A DNA stretch of 64,000 nucleotides from Aminobacter anthyllidis (GCF_018555685.1 NZ_JAFLWW010000001.1:806001-870000); one strand, 5' to 3'. Counted from the stretch's first letter, positions 17,068 through 27,030 are shown. Made by a program: numbers and translations. The notes: generated from the letters alone by a model not told the origin.

Positions 17068-18513
17068 TTATGCGTTGAGCGCACGTCCGTAGGCGTCGAG
17101 CACGCTTTCCTTCATGGTTTCCGAGATGGTCGGGTGCGGGAAGATGGTGTGCATCAGCTCTTCCTCGGTCGTTTCGAGGTTCATGGCGACGACAAAACCC
17201 TGGATCAGTTCGGTGACTTCAGCGCCGACAAGATGCGCGCCGAGCAGCTGGCCGGTCTTCTTGTCGAAGATGGTCTTGACCATGCCCTGGTCCTCGCCGA
17301 GCGCGATCGCCTTGCCGTTGGCGACGAAGGGGAAGCGGCCGACGCGGATGTCCTTGCCTTCGGCCTTGGCCTTGGCTTCGGTCAGGCCGACTGAGGCGAC
17401 CTGCGGGTTGCAATAGGTGCAGCCCGGGATCTTGAGCTTGTCCATCGGATGCACGTTGGGCAGGCCGGCGATCTTCTCGACGCAGATGACAGCCTCGTGC
17501 TCTGCCTTGTGCGCCAGCATGGGGGGACCTGCAACGTCGCCGATAGCGTAGATGCCCGGTACGTTGGTCTTGCCGTAGCCGTCGATGACGATGCAGCCAC
17601 GGTCGGTCTTGATGCCGAGTGCCTCAAGGCCGATGTTTTCGATGTTGCCCTGCACGCCGACGGCCGAGATCATGCGGTCGGCGGTGATCTTCTCGACCTT
17701 GCCGTCCTTCATCTCGACATGGGCGGTGATCGAGTTGGCGCCCTTCTCGACCTTGGTCACCTTGGCTTCGAGGTGGATTTTCATGCCCTGCTTGTCGAAC
17801 TGCTTCTTGGCGAAGGCCGAGATTTCTGCGTCTTCCACCGGCATGACGGCGGGCATGACCTCGACCACGGTCACATCGACGCCCATGGTGCGGTAGAACG
17901 AGGCGAACTCGATGCCGATGGCGCCCGAGCCCATGACCAGCAGCGACTTCGGCATCTCCGGCGGCACCATGGCCTCGAAATAGGTCCAAATCAGCTTGCC
18001 ATCCGGCTCGATGCCGGGCAGCGCGCGCGGGCGGGCGCCGGTGGCGATGATGATGTGCTTGGCGCTGTAGGTGCCCTCGCCCAGCGTGTTCTTGGGCAGC
18101 GGCGCCTGCGGCTCCATCGGCTTTTTCGACGACTTGGAAACGATGATCTGGCCGGGCTTGGTGAGCTTCGCCTCGCCCCAGATGACATCGACCTTGTTCT
18201 TCTTCATCAGGAAGCCGACGCCGCCATTCATGCGCTGGGCGATGCCGCGCGAGCGCTCGACGATGGCCTTGAGGTCGGGCGAGATCGAGCCTTCGAGCTT
18301 CAGGCCGTAGTTCTTGGCGTGCTCGGCCAGATGCAGCACCTCGGCCGAGCGCAGCAGCGCCTTGGTCGGGATGCAGCCCCAGTTGGAGCAGATGCCGGCG
18401 AGGTGCTCGCGCTCGACCACGGCCGTCTTGAGGCCGAGCTGGGCCGCGCGGATCGCCGCGATGTAGCCGCCGGGACCGGAGCCGATGATGATGACGTCGT
18501 AATTCTCAGCCAT
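17068..18513 (-). CDS. lpdA: Dihydrolipoyl dehydrogenase (E3 of pyruvate dehydrogenase)
   Basis: FAD enzyme that reoxidises dihydrolipoyl groups and passes electrons to NAD. The 481 residues show the FAD motif GSGPGGY (11-17), the redox disulphide CSNWGC (Cys42/Cys47), an NAD-binding GSGAIGIEFA, and the C-terminal catalytic FPHPTISE. The ICSNWGC variant instead of TCLNVGC is typical of the PDH-dedicated E3 in alphaproteobacteria. It follows pdhABC, separated by an esterase and a GNAT gene, and is 18 bases after the GNAT stop. Confidence 0.96.
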   Translation of the reverse strand: MAENYDVIIIGSGPGGYIAAIRAAQLGLKTAVVEREHLAGICSNWGCIPTKALLRSAEVLHLAEHAKNYGLKLEGSISPDLKAIVERSRGIAQRMNGGVGFLMKKNKVDVIWGEAKLTKPGQIIVSKSSKKPMEPQAPLPKNTLGEGTYSAKHIIIATGARPRALPGIEPDGKLIWTYFEAMVPPEMPKSLLVMGSGAIGIEFASFYRTMGVDVTVVEVMPAVMPVEDAEISAFAKKQFDKQGMKIHLEAKVTKVEKGANSITAHVEMKDGKVEKITADRMISAVGVQGNIENIGLEALGIKTDRGCIVIDGYGKTNVPGIYAIGDVAGPPMLAHKAEHEAVICVEKIAGLPNVHPMDKLKIPGCTYCNPQVASVGLTEAKAKAEGKDIRVGRFPFVANGKAIALGEDQGMVKTIFDKKTGQLLGAHLVGAEVTELIQGFVVAMNLETTEEELMHTIFPHPTISETMKESVLDAYGRALNA

Positions 18514-18531
18514 GAGTGTCTTGCCTCTTGA

Positions 18532-19113
18532 TCAAGTCGCGCTGCGCGTGAGCAGCACCCAGTCGTGTTTCTTGCTGTAGGTGTCGGTCGATACGGATGG
18601 CTGGCGCGCGATTTCCTCGAAACCGCAGGATTTGTAGAGACCAAGCGCCACGTCGTTGTCGCTTTCAGTGATCAGGCTGACCGGACGTGCGCCGGCGCGC
18701 GCGAGCTCGTGGTCGACGAGCTTTCGGCCGACGCCATGTCCGCGATGGTGCTGGTAGACGCCGACGCTGTCGATGAACCAGTGGCCGATCGTCTTTTGCT
18801 GAAGCACCAGGATCGGCTCGAACACCGGATGCGGTGCTTCCTCGTCGGCGAATGATGGCTCGACGACATGGCCGATCACCACGCCGGCGATCTCGCCATC
18901 GACCTCGGCGAGGCTGGCATTCGTCCAGCCGGCACGGTCGTCGTCGCAGCTTAGCTGATTGCGGCCATGTTCGAGCGCGGTCTGCGTCGTACCTTCCAGC
19001 ACCGCGCCATACCAGAGCCACGACGCAAGCCCGTGCGATGACAGGTCGACGAGGATGGCAAGCTCGGCGGCATCGCGCCGCTCGGCCCTGCGGATTGTGA
19101 CTGTGCCGGCCAA
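18532..19113 (-). CDS. GNAT family N-acetyltransferase
   Basis: A 193-residue GNAT-fold protein that should transfer an acyl group from acyl-CoA to an amine. Motif A is clear: FIDSVGVYQHHRGHGVGRKLVDHEL, with the CoA pyrophosphate loop at about 128-133, and ALGLYKSCGFEE (about 158-169) is motif B. The substrate cannot be told. It starts three bases after the SGNH esterase stop and lies just upstream of lpdA, so it is part of the pdh transcript. The position is shared, as I recall, with other rhizobia such as Sinorhizobium, which argues for selection. Confidence 0.85.
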   Translation of the reverse strand: MAGTVTIRRAERRDAAELAILVDLSSHGLASWLWYGAVLEGTTQTALEHGRNQLSCDDDRAGWTNASLAEVDGEIAGVVIGHVVEPSFADEEAPHPVFEPILVLQQKTIGHWFIDSVGVYQHHRGHGVGRKLVDHELARAGARPVSLITESDNDVALGLYKSCGFEEIARQPSVSTDTYSKKHDWVLLTRSAT

Positions 19114-19116
19114 GCT

Positions 19117-19755
19117 CTAGAGCTCCAGCATGACGCGCACGATCGGCGCGATGGCGTGGCCGATGGCCCGCGTGTTTTCTGCATCGAGATGCACGCCGTC
19201 GAGCGGTGTCGTCTCGGCAACCGAGCCGGCGTCGAAGAAGCCGCAACCGACCTCGTCGGCGAGCGCCGCATAGAGCGGCGCAAGCTCTCTGGAGGCCTTG
19301 TCGCCGCCCGCGAACATGTCCTTGTACTCGGCATTTTCGGTGCGGCTGACGGCGGGAGGCGAAACCAGCAAGATCTGCGGCGCCGGATAGCCCATGCCGT
19401 GATCATAGCCAAGGACGATTGAGACCAGCCGCGCCATGCCCTGCCTGGCGGCCAGCGGGTTGCCGTGGATCCATGGCTTCATGTCGTTGGCGCCGAGCAT
19501 GATGACGACGAGATCGATCGGCGCGTGCGTGCCGAGGATCGTCGGCAACAGCCGCGCGCCGTTGCGGTCCGCGGCAGCGAGATGGTCGTCGAAAGCCGTG
19601 GTGCGGCCGTTCAGGCCCTCGGCAATGACGTTGACGCTCGCGCCGAGTTCCTTCTGCAGGACGCTTGGCCAACGGTCGTCAAACGCATGACGGCCCGGAC
19701 CTGCGGCATTGTAGCCCCAGGTCAGCGAGTCGCCGTAGCAAAGCACAGTCTTCAT
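19117..19755 (-). CDS. SGNH-family arylesterase
   Basis: A 212-residue SGNH (GDSL) hydrolase. Block I is GDSLTWG with nucleophile Ser10, block III is GAND (about 89-92), block V is DGVHLD with the catalytic Asp/His near 190. The length and the GDSLTWGYNAA start resemble the octameric arylesterase of Sinorhizobium (SMc01033) and mycobacterial MsAcT, which also does acyl transfer in water. No signal peptide, so cytosolic. It is 48 bases after pdhC; this intergenic gap contains a strong hairpin. Natural substrate unknown. Confidence 0.87.
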   Translation of the reverse strand: MKTVLCYGDSLTWGYNAAGPGRHAFDDRWPSVLQKELGASVNVIAEGLNGRTTAFDDHLAAADRNGARLLPTILGTHAPIDLVVIMLGANDMKPWIHGNPLAARQGMARLVSIVLGYDHGMGYPAPQILLVSPPAVSRTENAEYKDMFAGGDKASRELAPLYAALADEVGCGFFDAGSVAETTPLDGVHLDAENTRAIGHAIAPIVRVMLEL

Positions 19756-19772
19756 GATCGAAGTCCTCGAAT

Positions 19773-19792
19773 CCCCTCCCTTGCGGGAGGGG
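19773..19792. terminator. Hairpin between pdhC and the esterase gene
   Basis: CCCCTCCC-TTGC-GGGAGGGG is a perfect 8-base stem with a 4-base loop. It has no T-run on either side, so it may weaken rather than stop read-through from pdhC. Short palindromes of this composition are also common dispersed repeats in rhizobial genomes, which is the alternative. Confidence 0.4.
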
Positions 19793-19803
19793 AAATGGGG
19801 GAA

Positions 19804-21177
19804 CTACACCAGCATGCCCATCGGGTTTTCGATGAAGCGCCTGAAGGCCGAGAGAAGCTCGGCACCGAGCGCGCCGTCGACGGCACGATGATCGGTCGAC
19901 AGCGTCACCGACATCACATTGGCGATCTTGATCTCGCCATTCTTGACCACCGCCCGCTCCTCGCCCGCGCCGACCGCCAGGATGGTGGCGTGCGGCGGGT
20001 TGATGACGGCGGAGAAGTCCTTGATGCCGAACATGCCGAGGTTGGACACGGCGCTGGTGCCGCCCTGGTATTCCTCAGGCTTGAGCTTGCGGTTGCGGGC
20101 CCTGCCGGCAAGGTCCTTCATTTCATTGGAAATGACTGACAGCGTCTTGATGTCGGCCTGGCGGATGATCGGGGTGATCAGCCCGCCCGGGATCGACACG
20201 GCAACACCGACATCGGCGTGCTTGTGCTTGACCATGGCCTGGTCGGTCCACGACACATTGGCGTCGGGAACGGCCGTCAGCGCCAGCGCCATGGCCTTGA
20301 TGATCATGTCGTTGACCGACAGCTTGTAGGCAGGCACGTCGCCCTTTTCGGTCTTGCGCACCGGAGCCGCAGCGTTGAGCTGGGCGCGGAGCGCCAGCAG
20401 CGCGTCGATCTCGCAGTCGAGCGTCAGGTAGAAATGCGGGATCGTGCTCTTGGCTTCGACAAGGCGCCGCGCGATCGTCTTGCGCATGTTGTCGTGCGGG
20501 ATGAGCTCGTAGCTGCCTTCTTCGAACAGCTTGAGCACCTGGTCGTCGGACATGCCTTTCGGAGCGGGTGCAGCAGCACCTGCCGCGGGAGCCTTGGCGG
20601 CCGGCGCCGCCTTGGCACCGCCACCTGCGATCGCTGCTTCGACGTCGGCCTTGACGACACGGCCATGCGGGCCGGTGCCGGCAACGGCCAGGATGTCGAC
20701 ATTGGCGTCCTTGGCGATGCGGCGGGCCAGCGGCGATGCAAAAGTGCGGCCGTCGGCTGCCGATGCGGCAGAACCGTTGGTGGCTGCTACGGCGGGCGTA
20801 GCTGCCGGAGCAGCGGCAACCGGCGCAGCAGCTGGAGCCGCAGGTGCTGCGGCAGCGGCCGGGGCTTCGGCCTTGGCAGGCTCGGCCTTTGCCGGGGCGG
20901 CATCACCGCCCTTGGCAGCGGCAGCGACATCCTCGCCTTCGCTGGCGAGGATGGCAATCAGCGCGTTGACCTTGACGCCTTCGGTGCCGGCCGGAACCAG
21001 CAGCTTGGCGACAATGCCCTCATCGACGGATTCGACTTCCATCGTCGCCTTGTCGGTTTCGATCTCGGCGATCACGTCGCCGGGCGAAACCTTGTCGCCT
21101 TCCTTGACCAGCCACTTCGAGAGATTGCCCTCTTCCATGGTCGGCGAAAGGGCAGGCATGGTGATATTGATCGGCAT
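19804..21177 (-). CDS. pdhC: Pyruvate dehydrogenase E2, dihydrolipoamide acetyltransferase
   Basis: Core of the PDH complex; moves acetyl from lipoyl to CoA. The 457 residues read: one lipoyl domain with the modified Lys43 in ETDKATME, an Ala/Pro-rich linker (about 85-140), a peripheral-subunit-binding domain (ASPLARRIAKDANVD, near 145-180), and the catalytic domain ending in the active-site STDHRAVDG (about 427-435). The lipoyl domain is nearly the same as that of PdhB. It starts 18 bases after the pdhB stop. Confidence 0.97.
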   Translation of the reverse strand: MPINITMPALSPTMEEGNLSKWLVKEGDKVSPGDVIAEIETDKATMEVESVDEGIVAKLLVPAGTEGVKVNALIAILASEGEDVAAAAKGGDAAPAKAEPAKAEAPAAAAAPAAPAAAPVAAAPAATPAVAATNGSAASAADGRTFASPLARRIAKDANVDILAVAGTGPHGRVVKADVEAAIAGGGAKAAPAAKAPAAGAAAPAPKGMSDDQVLKLFEEGSYELIPHDNMRKTIARRLVEAKSTIPHFYLTLDCEIDALLALRAQLNAAAPVRKTEKGDVPAYKLSVNDMIIKAMALALTAVPDANVSWTDQAMVKHKHADVGVAVSIPGGLITPIIRQADIKTLSVISNEMKDLAGRARNRKLKPEEYQGGTSAVSNLGMFGIKDFSAVINPPHATILAVGAGEERAVVKNGEIKIANVMSVTLSTDHRAVDGALGAELLSAFRRFIENPMGMLV

Positions 21178-21195
21178 GATGACCTCCCGCCCGTG

Positions 21196-22578
21196 TCAGC
21201 GATACGTGACTGCTTTGACCGCCTCGATCACTTCGCCGACATTCGGCAGAGCGAGCTTTTCGAGATTGGCGGCGTAAGGCATCGGCACGTCCTTGCCGGC
21301 GATGGTGATGACAGGCGCGTCGAGATGATCGAAGGCGCGCTGCGACACCTGGTTGGCGATGAAATCGCCGACCGAGGACTGCGGGTAGCCTTCTTCGACA
21401 ACCACCAGCCTGTTGGTCTTCTTGACAGAGGCGATGATGGTGTCGAAGTCGAGCGGACGAATGGTCCTGAGATCGATGATCTCGACGTCGATGCCCATCG
21501 CGCGCAGCTCGGCCTCGGCCTTGATCGCGTAGGTCATGCCGATGCCGAAGGAAACGATGGTGACGTCCTTGCCGGTCTTGTGGATGCGCGCCTTGCCGAT
21601 CGGCAGCACGAAATCGTCGAGCTTCGGCACATCGAAAGAGTGGCCGTAGAGGATTTCGTTTTCGAGGAAGATGACCGGGTTGGGGTCGCGGATCGCTGCC
21701 TTGAGCAGGCCCTTGGCGTCGGCGGCCGAGTACGGCATCACCACCTTGAGGCCCGGAATGTGGCTGTACCACGCCGCATAGCACTGCGAGTGCTGCGCAG
21801 CGACGCGGGCAGCCGCACCGCTCGGTCCACGGAAGACGATCGGCGCGCCCATCTGGCCACCCGACATGTAAAGCGTCTTGGCGGCCGAGTTGACGATCTG
21901 GTCGATCGCCTGCATGGCGAAGTTGAAGGTCATGAATTCGACGATCGGGCGAAGGCCGGCCATCGCGGCACCGACGCCGACGCCGGCGAAGCCGTGCTCG
22001 GTGATCGGCGTGTCGACGACGCGGCGCGGACCGAACTCCTGCAACAGGCCTTGCGTGATCTTGTACGCGCCCTGGTACTCGGCAACCTCCTCGCCCATGA
22101 TAAAGACGTCGCCGTCGCGGCGCATCTCCTCGGCCATGGCGTCGCGCAATGCTTCGCGGACGGTCGTCGACACCATTTCGGTGCCGGCGGGGATGTCGGG
22201 ATCGGCTGCTACTTCGGTCTTTGGCGCGGCGGCAACGGGTGCAGCAGCCGGAGCGGCGGCGGCGGGTGCAGCAGCGGTGGCAGGCGCTTCGGCTTTGGCC
22301 GGGGCGGCGCCCTTGCCGATGTCGGCAGCGCTTTCACCATCCTGCAGCAGCACGGCGATGGGGGTGTTGACCTTGACGCCTTCGGTGCCGGCAGCGATCA
22401 GCTGCTTGCCCAGAATACCTTCGTCAACGGCTTCCACTTCCATGGTCGCCTTGTCGGTTTCGATTTCGGCGATGACGTCGCCGGCGACGATCTTGTCGCC
22501 TTCGTTCTTCAACCACTTCGACAGATTGCCCTCTTCCATCGTCGGCGAGAGCGCAGGCATGAGAATTTCGATCGGCAT
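21196..22578 (-). CDS. pdhB: Pyruvate dehydrogenase E1 beta with N-terminal lipoyl domain
   Basis: E1 beta subunit, pairing with PdhA for thiamine-diphosphate decarboxylation of pyruvate. At 460 residues it is over 100 longer than a plain E1 beta: residues 1-80 are a lipoyl domain (Lys43 in ETDKATME), followed by an Ala/Pro/Lys linker (about 85-125) and the transketolase-like domain from about 135 ([26 protein letters not shown]). This fusion is known in alphaproteobacteria such as Zymomonas and Sinorhizobium. The start is 15 bases from the pdhA stop. Confidence 0.97.
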   Translation of the reverse strand: MPIEILMPALSPTMEEGNLSKWLKNEGDKIVAGDVIAEIETDKATMEVEAVDEGILGKQLIAAGTEGVKVNTPIAVLLQDGESAADIGKGAAPAKAEAPATAAAPAAAAPAAAPVAAAPKTEVAADPDIPAGTEMVSTTVREALRDAMAEEMRRDGDVFIMGEEVAEYQGAYKITQGLLQEFGPRRVVDTPITEHGFAGVGVGAAMAGLRPIVEFMTFNFAMQAIDQIVNSAAKTLYMSGGQMGAPIVFRGPSGAAARVAAQHSQCYAAWYSHIPGLKVVMPYSAADAKGLLKAAIRDPNPVIFLENEILYGHSFDVPKLDDFVLPIGKARIHKTGKDVTIVSFGIGMTYAIKAEAELRAMGIDVEIIDLRTIRPLDFDTIIASVKKTNRLVVVEEGYPQSSVGDFIANQVSQRAFDHLDAPVITIAGKDVPMPYAANLEKLALPNVGEVIEAVKAVTYR

Positions 22579-22592
22579 GTTCGCGCCCTCCC

Positions 22593-23636
22593 TTAGATCA
22601 AGATATCGGTCCAGAGCTCGGCAACATCCGGCTCGGGATCGGTCTGAGCAAAGTCTGCGGCGTCAGCCACAATGTCGCGAACATCCTTGTCGACCGCCTT
22701 GAGGTCGTCTTCGCTGGCCCACTTCTTGGCGATGAGGCGCGCCTTGACCTGTTCGATCGGGTCGTGCTCGGAGCGCATCTTCTGCACTTCGTCCTTCGAC
22801 CGGTATTTCGCCGGATCGGACATCGAGTGGCCGCGATAGCGGTAGGTCTGCATCTCGAGGATGATCGGGCCGTTGCCCGAGCGGCACCATTCGGTGGCGA
22901 GATCGCCGGCAGCCTTGACCGCGCGCACATCCATGCCATCGACCTGGATGCCGGGAATCTTGAACGACAGGCCGCGCTGCGAGAAATCGGTCTCGGCCGA
23001 GGCACGCGACACCGCGGTGCCCATGGCGTAGCGGTTGTTTTCGATGACGTAGATCACCGGCAGCTTCCACAGCGAGGCCATGTTGAAGCTTTCGTAGACC
23101 TGGCCCTGGTTGGCAGCGCCGTCGCCGAAATAGGTCACCGAGACATTCGGGTTTTCGCGGTAGCGGTTGGCAAAGGCCAGACCGGTGCCGAGCGACACCT
23201 GGGCGCCGACGATGCCGTGGCCGCCGTAAAAATGCTTTTCCTTGGAGAACATGTGCATGGAGCCGCCCTTGCCTTTCGACAAGCCGCCCCGACGCCCGGC
23301 CAACTCGGCCATGACGCCCCGCGCCGAAAGCCCCATCGCCAGCATGTGGCCGTGGTCGCGATAAGCGGTGATCATCTGATCGCCTTCGATCAGCGACATC
23401 TGCAGTCCGGTGACGACGGCCTCCTGGCCGATATAAAGGTGGCAGAAGCCGCCGATGAAGCCCATGCCGTAAAGCTGGCCGGCTTTTTCTTCGAAGCGAC
23501 GGATGAGCAGCATCTCGCGATAGGCCGCGACATCCTGTTCCTTGGTGAAGTCAGCCGGCTTGGGTGTTACCGGAGCAGATTGAGATTTTGAGTCAGATTT
23601 GGCTTTGGCAGGCGCTTTTTTGGCGGCGGTGGCCAT
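22593..23636 (-). CDS. pdhA: Pyruvate dehydrogenase E1 alpha
   Basis: E1 alpha, binding thiamine diphosphate. The 347 residues begin with a Lys/Ala-rich tail of about 30, then [16 protein letters not shown], the cofactor motif [17 protein letters not shown] (about 187-203), and [11 protein letters not shown], the phosphorylation-loop region of the family. GGGAGTG-type ribosome binding bases (AGGGAGTG) precede the ATG at 23634-23636. It heads the pdh operon; the 174 bases upstream contain inverted repeats and no gene. Confidence 0.97.
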   Translation of the reverse strand: MATAAKKAPAKAKSDSKSQSAPVTPKPADFTKEQDVAAYREMLLIRRFEEKAGQLYGMGFIGGFCHLYIGQEAVVTGLQMSLIEGDQMITAYRDHGHMLAMGLSARGVMAELAGRRGGLSKGKGGSMHMFSKEKHFYGGHGIVGAQVSLGTGLAFANRYRENPNVSVTYFGDGAANQGQVYESFNMASLWKLPVIYVIENNRYAMGTAVSRASAETDFSQRGLSFKIPGIQVDGMDVRAVKAAGDLATEWCRSGNGPIILEMQTYRYRGHSMSDPAKYRSKDEVQKMRSEHDPIEQVKARLIAKKWASEDDLKAVDKDVRDIVADAADFAQTDPEPDVAELWTDILI

Positions 23637-23671
23637 GCATCACTCCCTAGTGGTGTCTCTTTGCGGACAAT

Positions 23672-23725
23672 GAGGAGATCATGCATAATCTCTCCTCTCC
23701 ATGACCAAAACGCTAGCATGGAGAG
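23672..23725 (-). promoter_or_regulatory. Two inverted repeats upstream of pdhA
   Basis: CTCTCCATG (23695-23703) pairs with CATGGAGAG (23717-23725), perfect 9-base arms 13 bases apart. Nearer the gene, GAGAT (23675-23679) and ATCTC (23688-23692) flank ATGCAT. Together they cover about 36-90 bases before the pdhA ATG, where an operator or leader structure would be expected. The cognate regulator, if any, is not in the window. Confidence 0.4.
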
Positions 23726-23810
23726 TGACGCTGCGCCATGCGGAAAAATGCATAGCAGGCATGCGGTTAAGCGTCTAAAAACGTTGGATTTCTTGCTGAT
23801 TAACTTGAAG

Positions 23811-24140
23811 TCAGTTAATACGGCGCCCAGATGGCCGCATTATGGTCAGCTCATCAGCATGGGACATATTCAAGGCGTTGCGCGCCTGTTCGTCAAGCAT
23901 GTCCTTCTCCAGCGAGCCGTCGTGGAGCATATGCACGCGGCGCTCGACGTCGAGGCGCTGTGCCCTGACGGTGTCGAGCCGAGCCTGGAGTTCGACGGCG
24001 CGCGCTTCGAGGCGATATTTGGAATAGATGCCGAATTCGCCATGGTAGGCGTGGAAGCCGAAATAGGACAGGAACATCGCCGCCAGCGCCGGCACGATCA
24101 GGCGTCCGGTATTTCTCTGCTTGTGCTGGCGTGTCCACAT
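23811..24140 (-). CDS. Septum formation initiator FtsB/DivIC-like protein
   Basis: A 109-residue bitopic protein of the FtsB/DivIC family, which bridges FtsL and FtsQ in the divisome. A short basic cytoplasmic end (MWTRQHKQRN) is followed by one membrane helix (about 14-33) and a coiled-coil region (about 42-75, EARAVELQARLDTVRAQR), then DGSLEKDMLDEQARNALNM, the conserved C-terminal segment. The ATG at 24138-24140 is chosen as the basic-then-hydrophobic start. In rhizobia this gene commonly sits between eno and pdhA, as here. Confidence 0.87.
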   Translation of the reverse strand: MWTRQHKQRNTGRLIVPALAAMFLSYFGFHAYHGEFGIYSKYRLEARAVELQARLDTVRAQRLDVERRVHMLHDGSLEKDMLDEQARNALNMSHADELTIMRPSGRRIN

Positions 24141-24230
24141 GGTGCGCAAAACCTTTCGCACCCTTGTCGCCCGATCATACTTAATGCCGGGTTACGGCAG
24201 CCTCGGTTCGCGCGAAAAAACGGGGCGACT

Positions 24231-24686
24231 TCAAAACAGAAGCTGCTGCGCCCGCGACAGCGCAAATCCCGCGCCCCGCCCGTTGGTGCAGGTCACGCCC
24301 GAGCGCTCGGAGACGCAGCTAATGTTTCCGCGTTCGAAGGTCTCGCCATAAGCCAGTTCCGGATAGTCGCCGACGATCGTGTCGCCAACACACATCAGCA
24401 CGCCGCGTCTCGACGTTTCATCCAGGCTGAAATCGTTGCCCCAGTCCAGTTCGCAATCCTGCGGGCGCGGTGGCAGTGGTGTTGTCTTGTCGGCGATATT
24501 GCATCGGACCGATGCATCGTCGTCGAAGAACATGCATTGAATGTTGCCGGTCGGCGAACGGAAACCGTCCGCCGAATCCTGCGCCAGCGCTGGCGACGCA
24601 TGAAGCCAGATGGAAGTCGTGGCCACCAGCAGGCAGCAAGCCAGCCTGTTTGCTCTCTCGCTTTGCCACCTGCCTGATGTGCCCAT
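24231..24686 (-). CDS. DUF6636-type exported protein
   Basis: A 151-residue secreted protein with a signal peptide (hydrophobic LACCLLVATTSIWL then ASPALA-QD, cleavage near residue 36). The mature part starts FRSPTGNIQCMFF, which with paired cysteines (CMFF, VRCNI, DCELDWG, VLMCVG, ISCVS, VTCTN) is characteristic of DUF6636 proteins. Six cysteines in the mature chain suggest disulphides in the periplasm. Function unknown. It begins four bases after the eno stop and is followed by ftsB/divIC 90 bases on, so it likely rides on the eno transcript. Confidence 0.75.
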   Translation of the reverse strand: MGTSGRWQSERANRLACCLLVATTSIWLHASPALAQDSADGFRSPTGNIQCMFFDDDASVRCNIADKTTPLPPRPQDCELDWGNDFSLDETSRRGVLMCVGDTIVGDYPELAYGETFERGNISCVSERSGVTCTNGRGAGFALSRAQQLLF

Positions 24687-24690
24687 CCGG

Positions 24691-26088
<1,398 letters not shown>

Positions 26089-26195
26089 TCACTTTAGACA
26101 AAACGCTGTCATCATAATTCATCCGATCAGGCAGGCATGAGCCAAACTTTCGGGTAAACTACGGGCGCGCGGGGCGAAACAGAGGGAGTTTCGCC

Positions 26196-26318
26196 ATGTC
26201 CGAGTTAAGTGGTATCCTGAGTTTGTTCTTCATCGCCGCAGCGTTCCTGACCTCATGCGACAGTCAACCGCCCCCGCAAGGCGTGTCGCAGGTGCGAATT
26301 CTTCCGACACCAAGGTAG
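26196..26318 (+). CDS. Very small predicted lipoprotein (40 residues)
   Basis: An ATG at 26196 preceded by GAGGGAG (26182-26188 region) opens a 40-residue frame: MSELSGILSLFFIAAAFLTS then Cys21. The hydrophobic stretch followed by LTSC fits a lipobox, leaving a 20-residue proline-rich mature peptide (CDSQPPPQG...TPR). A clear intrinsic terminator follows 15 bases after the stop, making this a complete single-gene unit. Resembles entericidin-like and other tiny outer-membrane lipoproteins only in design; I do not recognise the family. Confidence 0.6.
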   Translation: MSELSGILSLFFIAAAFLTSCDSQPPPQGVSQVRILPTPR

Positions 26319-26333
26319 GTCGCCCGCACAAAG

Positions 26334-26363
26334 AAAAGCCCCGTGGATGCGGGGCTTTTTTTT
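26334..26363. terminator. Intrinsic terminator between the small lipoprotein and PRC-barrel genes
   Basis: AAAAGCCCCG-TGGATG-CGGGGCTTTT followed by more T forms a GC-rich stem with an 8-base T-run on the plus strand. Four As before the stem give a shorter T-run on the minus strand, where the PRC-barrel stop lies six bases away, so it probably serves both. Confidence 0.85.
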
Positions 26364-26369
26364 GTCGGG

Positions 26370-26735
26370 TCAGTGCCAGTACGGCGCGACCCGGTAATGT
26401 TCGAACGAAGCGTCGCGCGCCAGGCGGCCATCATCGTCGGTCAGCTCATTGATCGAATAGGACGGCGCGGCCTTCAGCTGATCCCTGGAGAACGGAACGA
26501 CATAGCCGCCGCGGCCCTTGTCGTAGTCCAGCGTCGACCACGGGATGGCGTGATATTTTTCACCAATGCCGAGAAAGCCGCCGAATCCGATGACGGCAAA
26601 CATGATGCCGTTGGACATCTTGTCGAGCATGACGTCCTCGATCGTGCCGATGGTTTCGCCGGCGGTGTTGTAGACATTGGTGCCGATGACCCGCGATGCG
26701 GGAATGGCTGCGGTATGGCCAGTCTGGGTCGTCAT
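26370..26735 (-). CDS. PRC-barrel domain protein
   Basis: A 121-residue PRC-barrel protein, the beta-barrel fold found in photosynthetic reaction centre subunit H and RimM. The domain covers about 12-90: SRVIGTNVYNTAGETIGTIEDVML, then FAVIGFGGFLGIGEKYHAIPW. Rhizobia carry several such small soluble PRC proteins; they are stress-associated and otherwise uncharacterised. The ATG is preceded by GAGGAGCAGG. It lies 91 bases downstream of dodecin on the same strand; its 3' side shares a terminator with the small lipoprotein gene. Confidence 0.88.
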   Translation of the reverse strand: MTTQTGHTAAIPASRVIGTNVYNTAGETIGTIEDVMLDKMSNGIMFAVIGFGGFLGIGEKYHAIPWSTLDYDKGRGGYVVPFSRDQLKAAPSYSINELTDDDGRLARDASFEHYRVAPYWH

Positions 26736-26826
26736 GATCCTGCTCCTCGTTGGTTAGGGTTCAGGGGTAACGGGCCCCCGACGCGGAGGTTCCAACATTT
26801 TCCAGATGATGGGTGTTACCGACCGA

Positions 26827-27030
26827 TCAGTCGCTGAGGATGAAGGTCACCTTCATGTTGACGCGGTAGGCGACGATCTTGCCGTTTTCGACGACGACCT
26901 TCTGGTCCTGGATCCAGGCGCCTTCGACATTCTTGAGTGTCTTCGAGGCGCGGGCGATGCCCTCTTCGATGGCGTCCTTGAAGCTCTTGGTCGACGATGA
27001 GGTGATTTCCGTAACGCGGGCAACAGACAT
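26827..27030 (-). CDS. Dodecin (flavin-storage protein)
   Basis: Dodecins are dodecameric spheres that bind riboflavin, FMN or FAD pairs. The 67-residue product is the usual size: VARVTEITSSSTKSFKDAIEEG, the flavin-stacking Trp in VEGAWIQDQKV (about 36-46) with the neighbouring Gln, and the closing strand RVNMKVTFIL. ATG at 27028-27030 (MSVARVTEI) is the family start; the 22-codon upstream extension is rejected. It stands between kdsA (95 bases upstream, with a short GCCCGG/CCGGGC hairpin) and the PRC-barrel gene. Confidence 0.93.
   Translation of the reverse strand: MSVARVTEITSSSTKSFKDAIEEGIARASKTLKNVEGAWIQDQKVVVENGKIVAYRVNMKVTFILSD

Noticed and set aside
20218-22596. A 792-codon plus-strand open frame antisense to pdhB and pdhC
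   Set aside because: Its product is low-complexity and rich in Arg, Asp, Val and Gly, with no domain; the opposite strand encodes full PDH subunits. It is a GC-bias shadow.
26152-26172. A six-codon leader peptide (ATG AGC CAA ACT TTC GGG TAA region) before the small lipoprotein
   Set aside because: Too short, no clear ribosome binding site, and no attenuator-like structure follows it.
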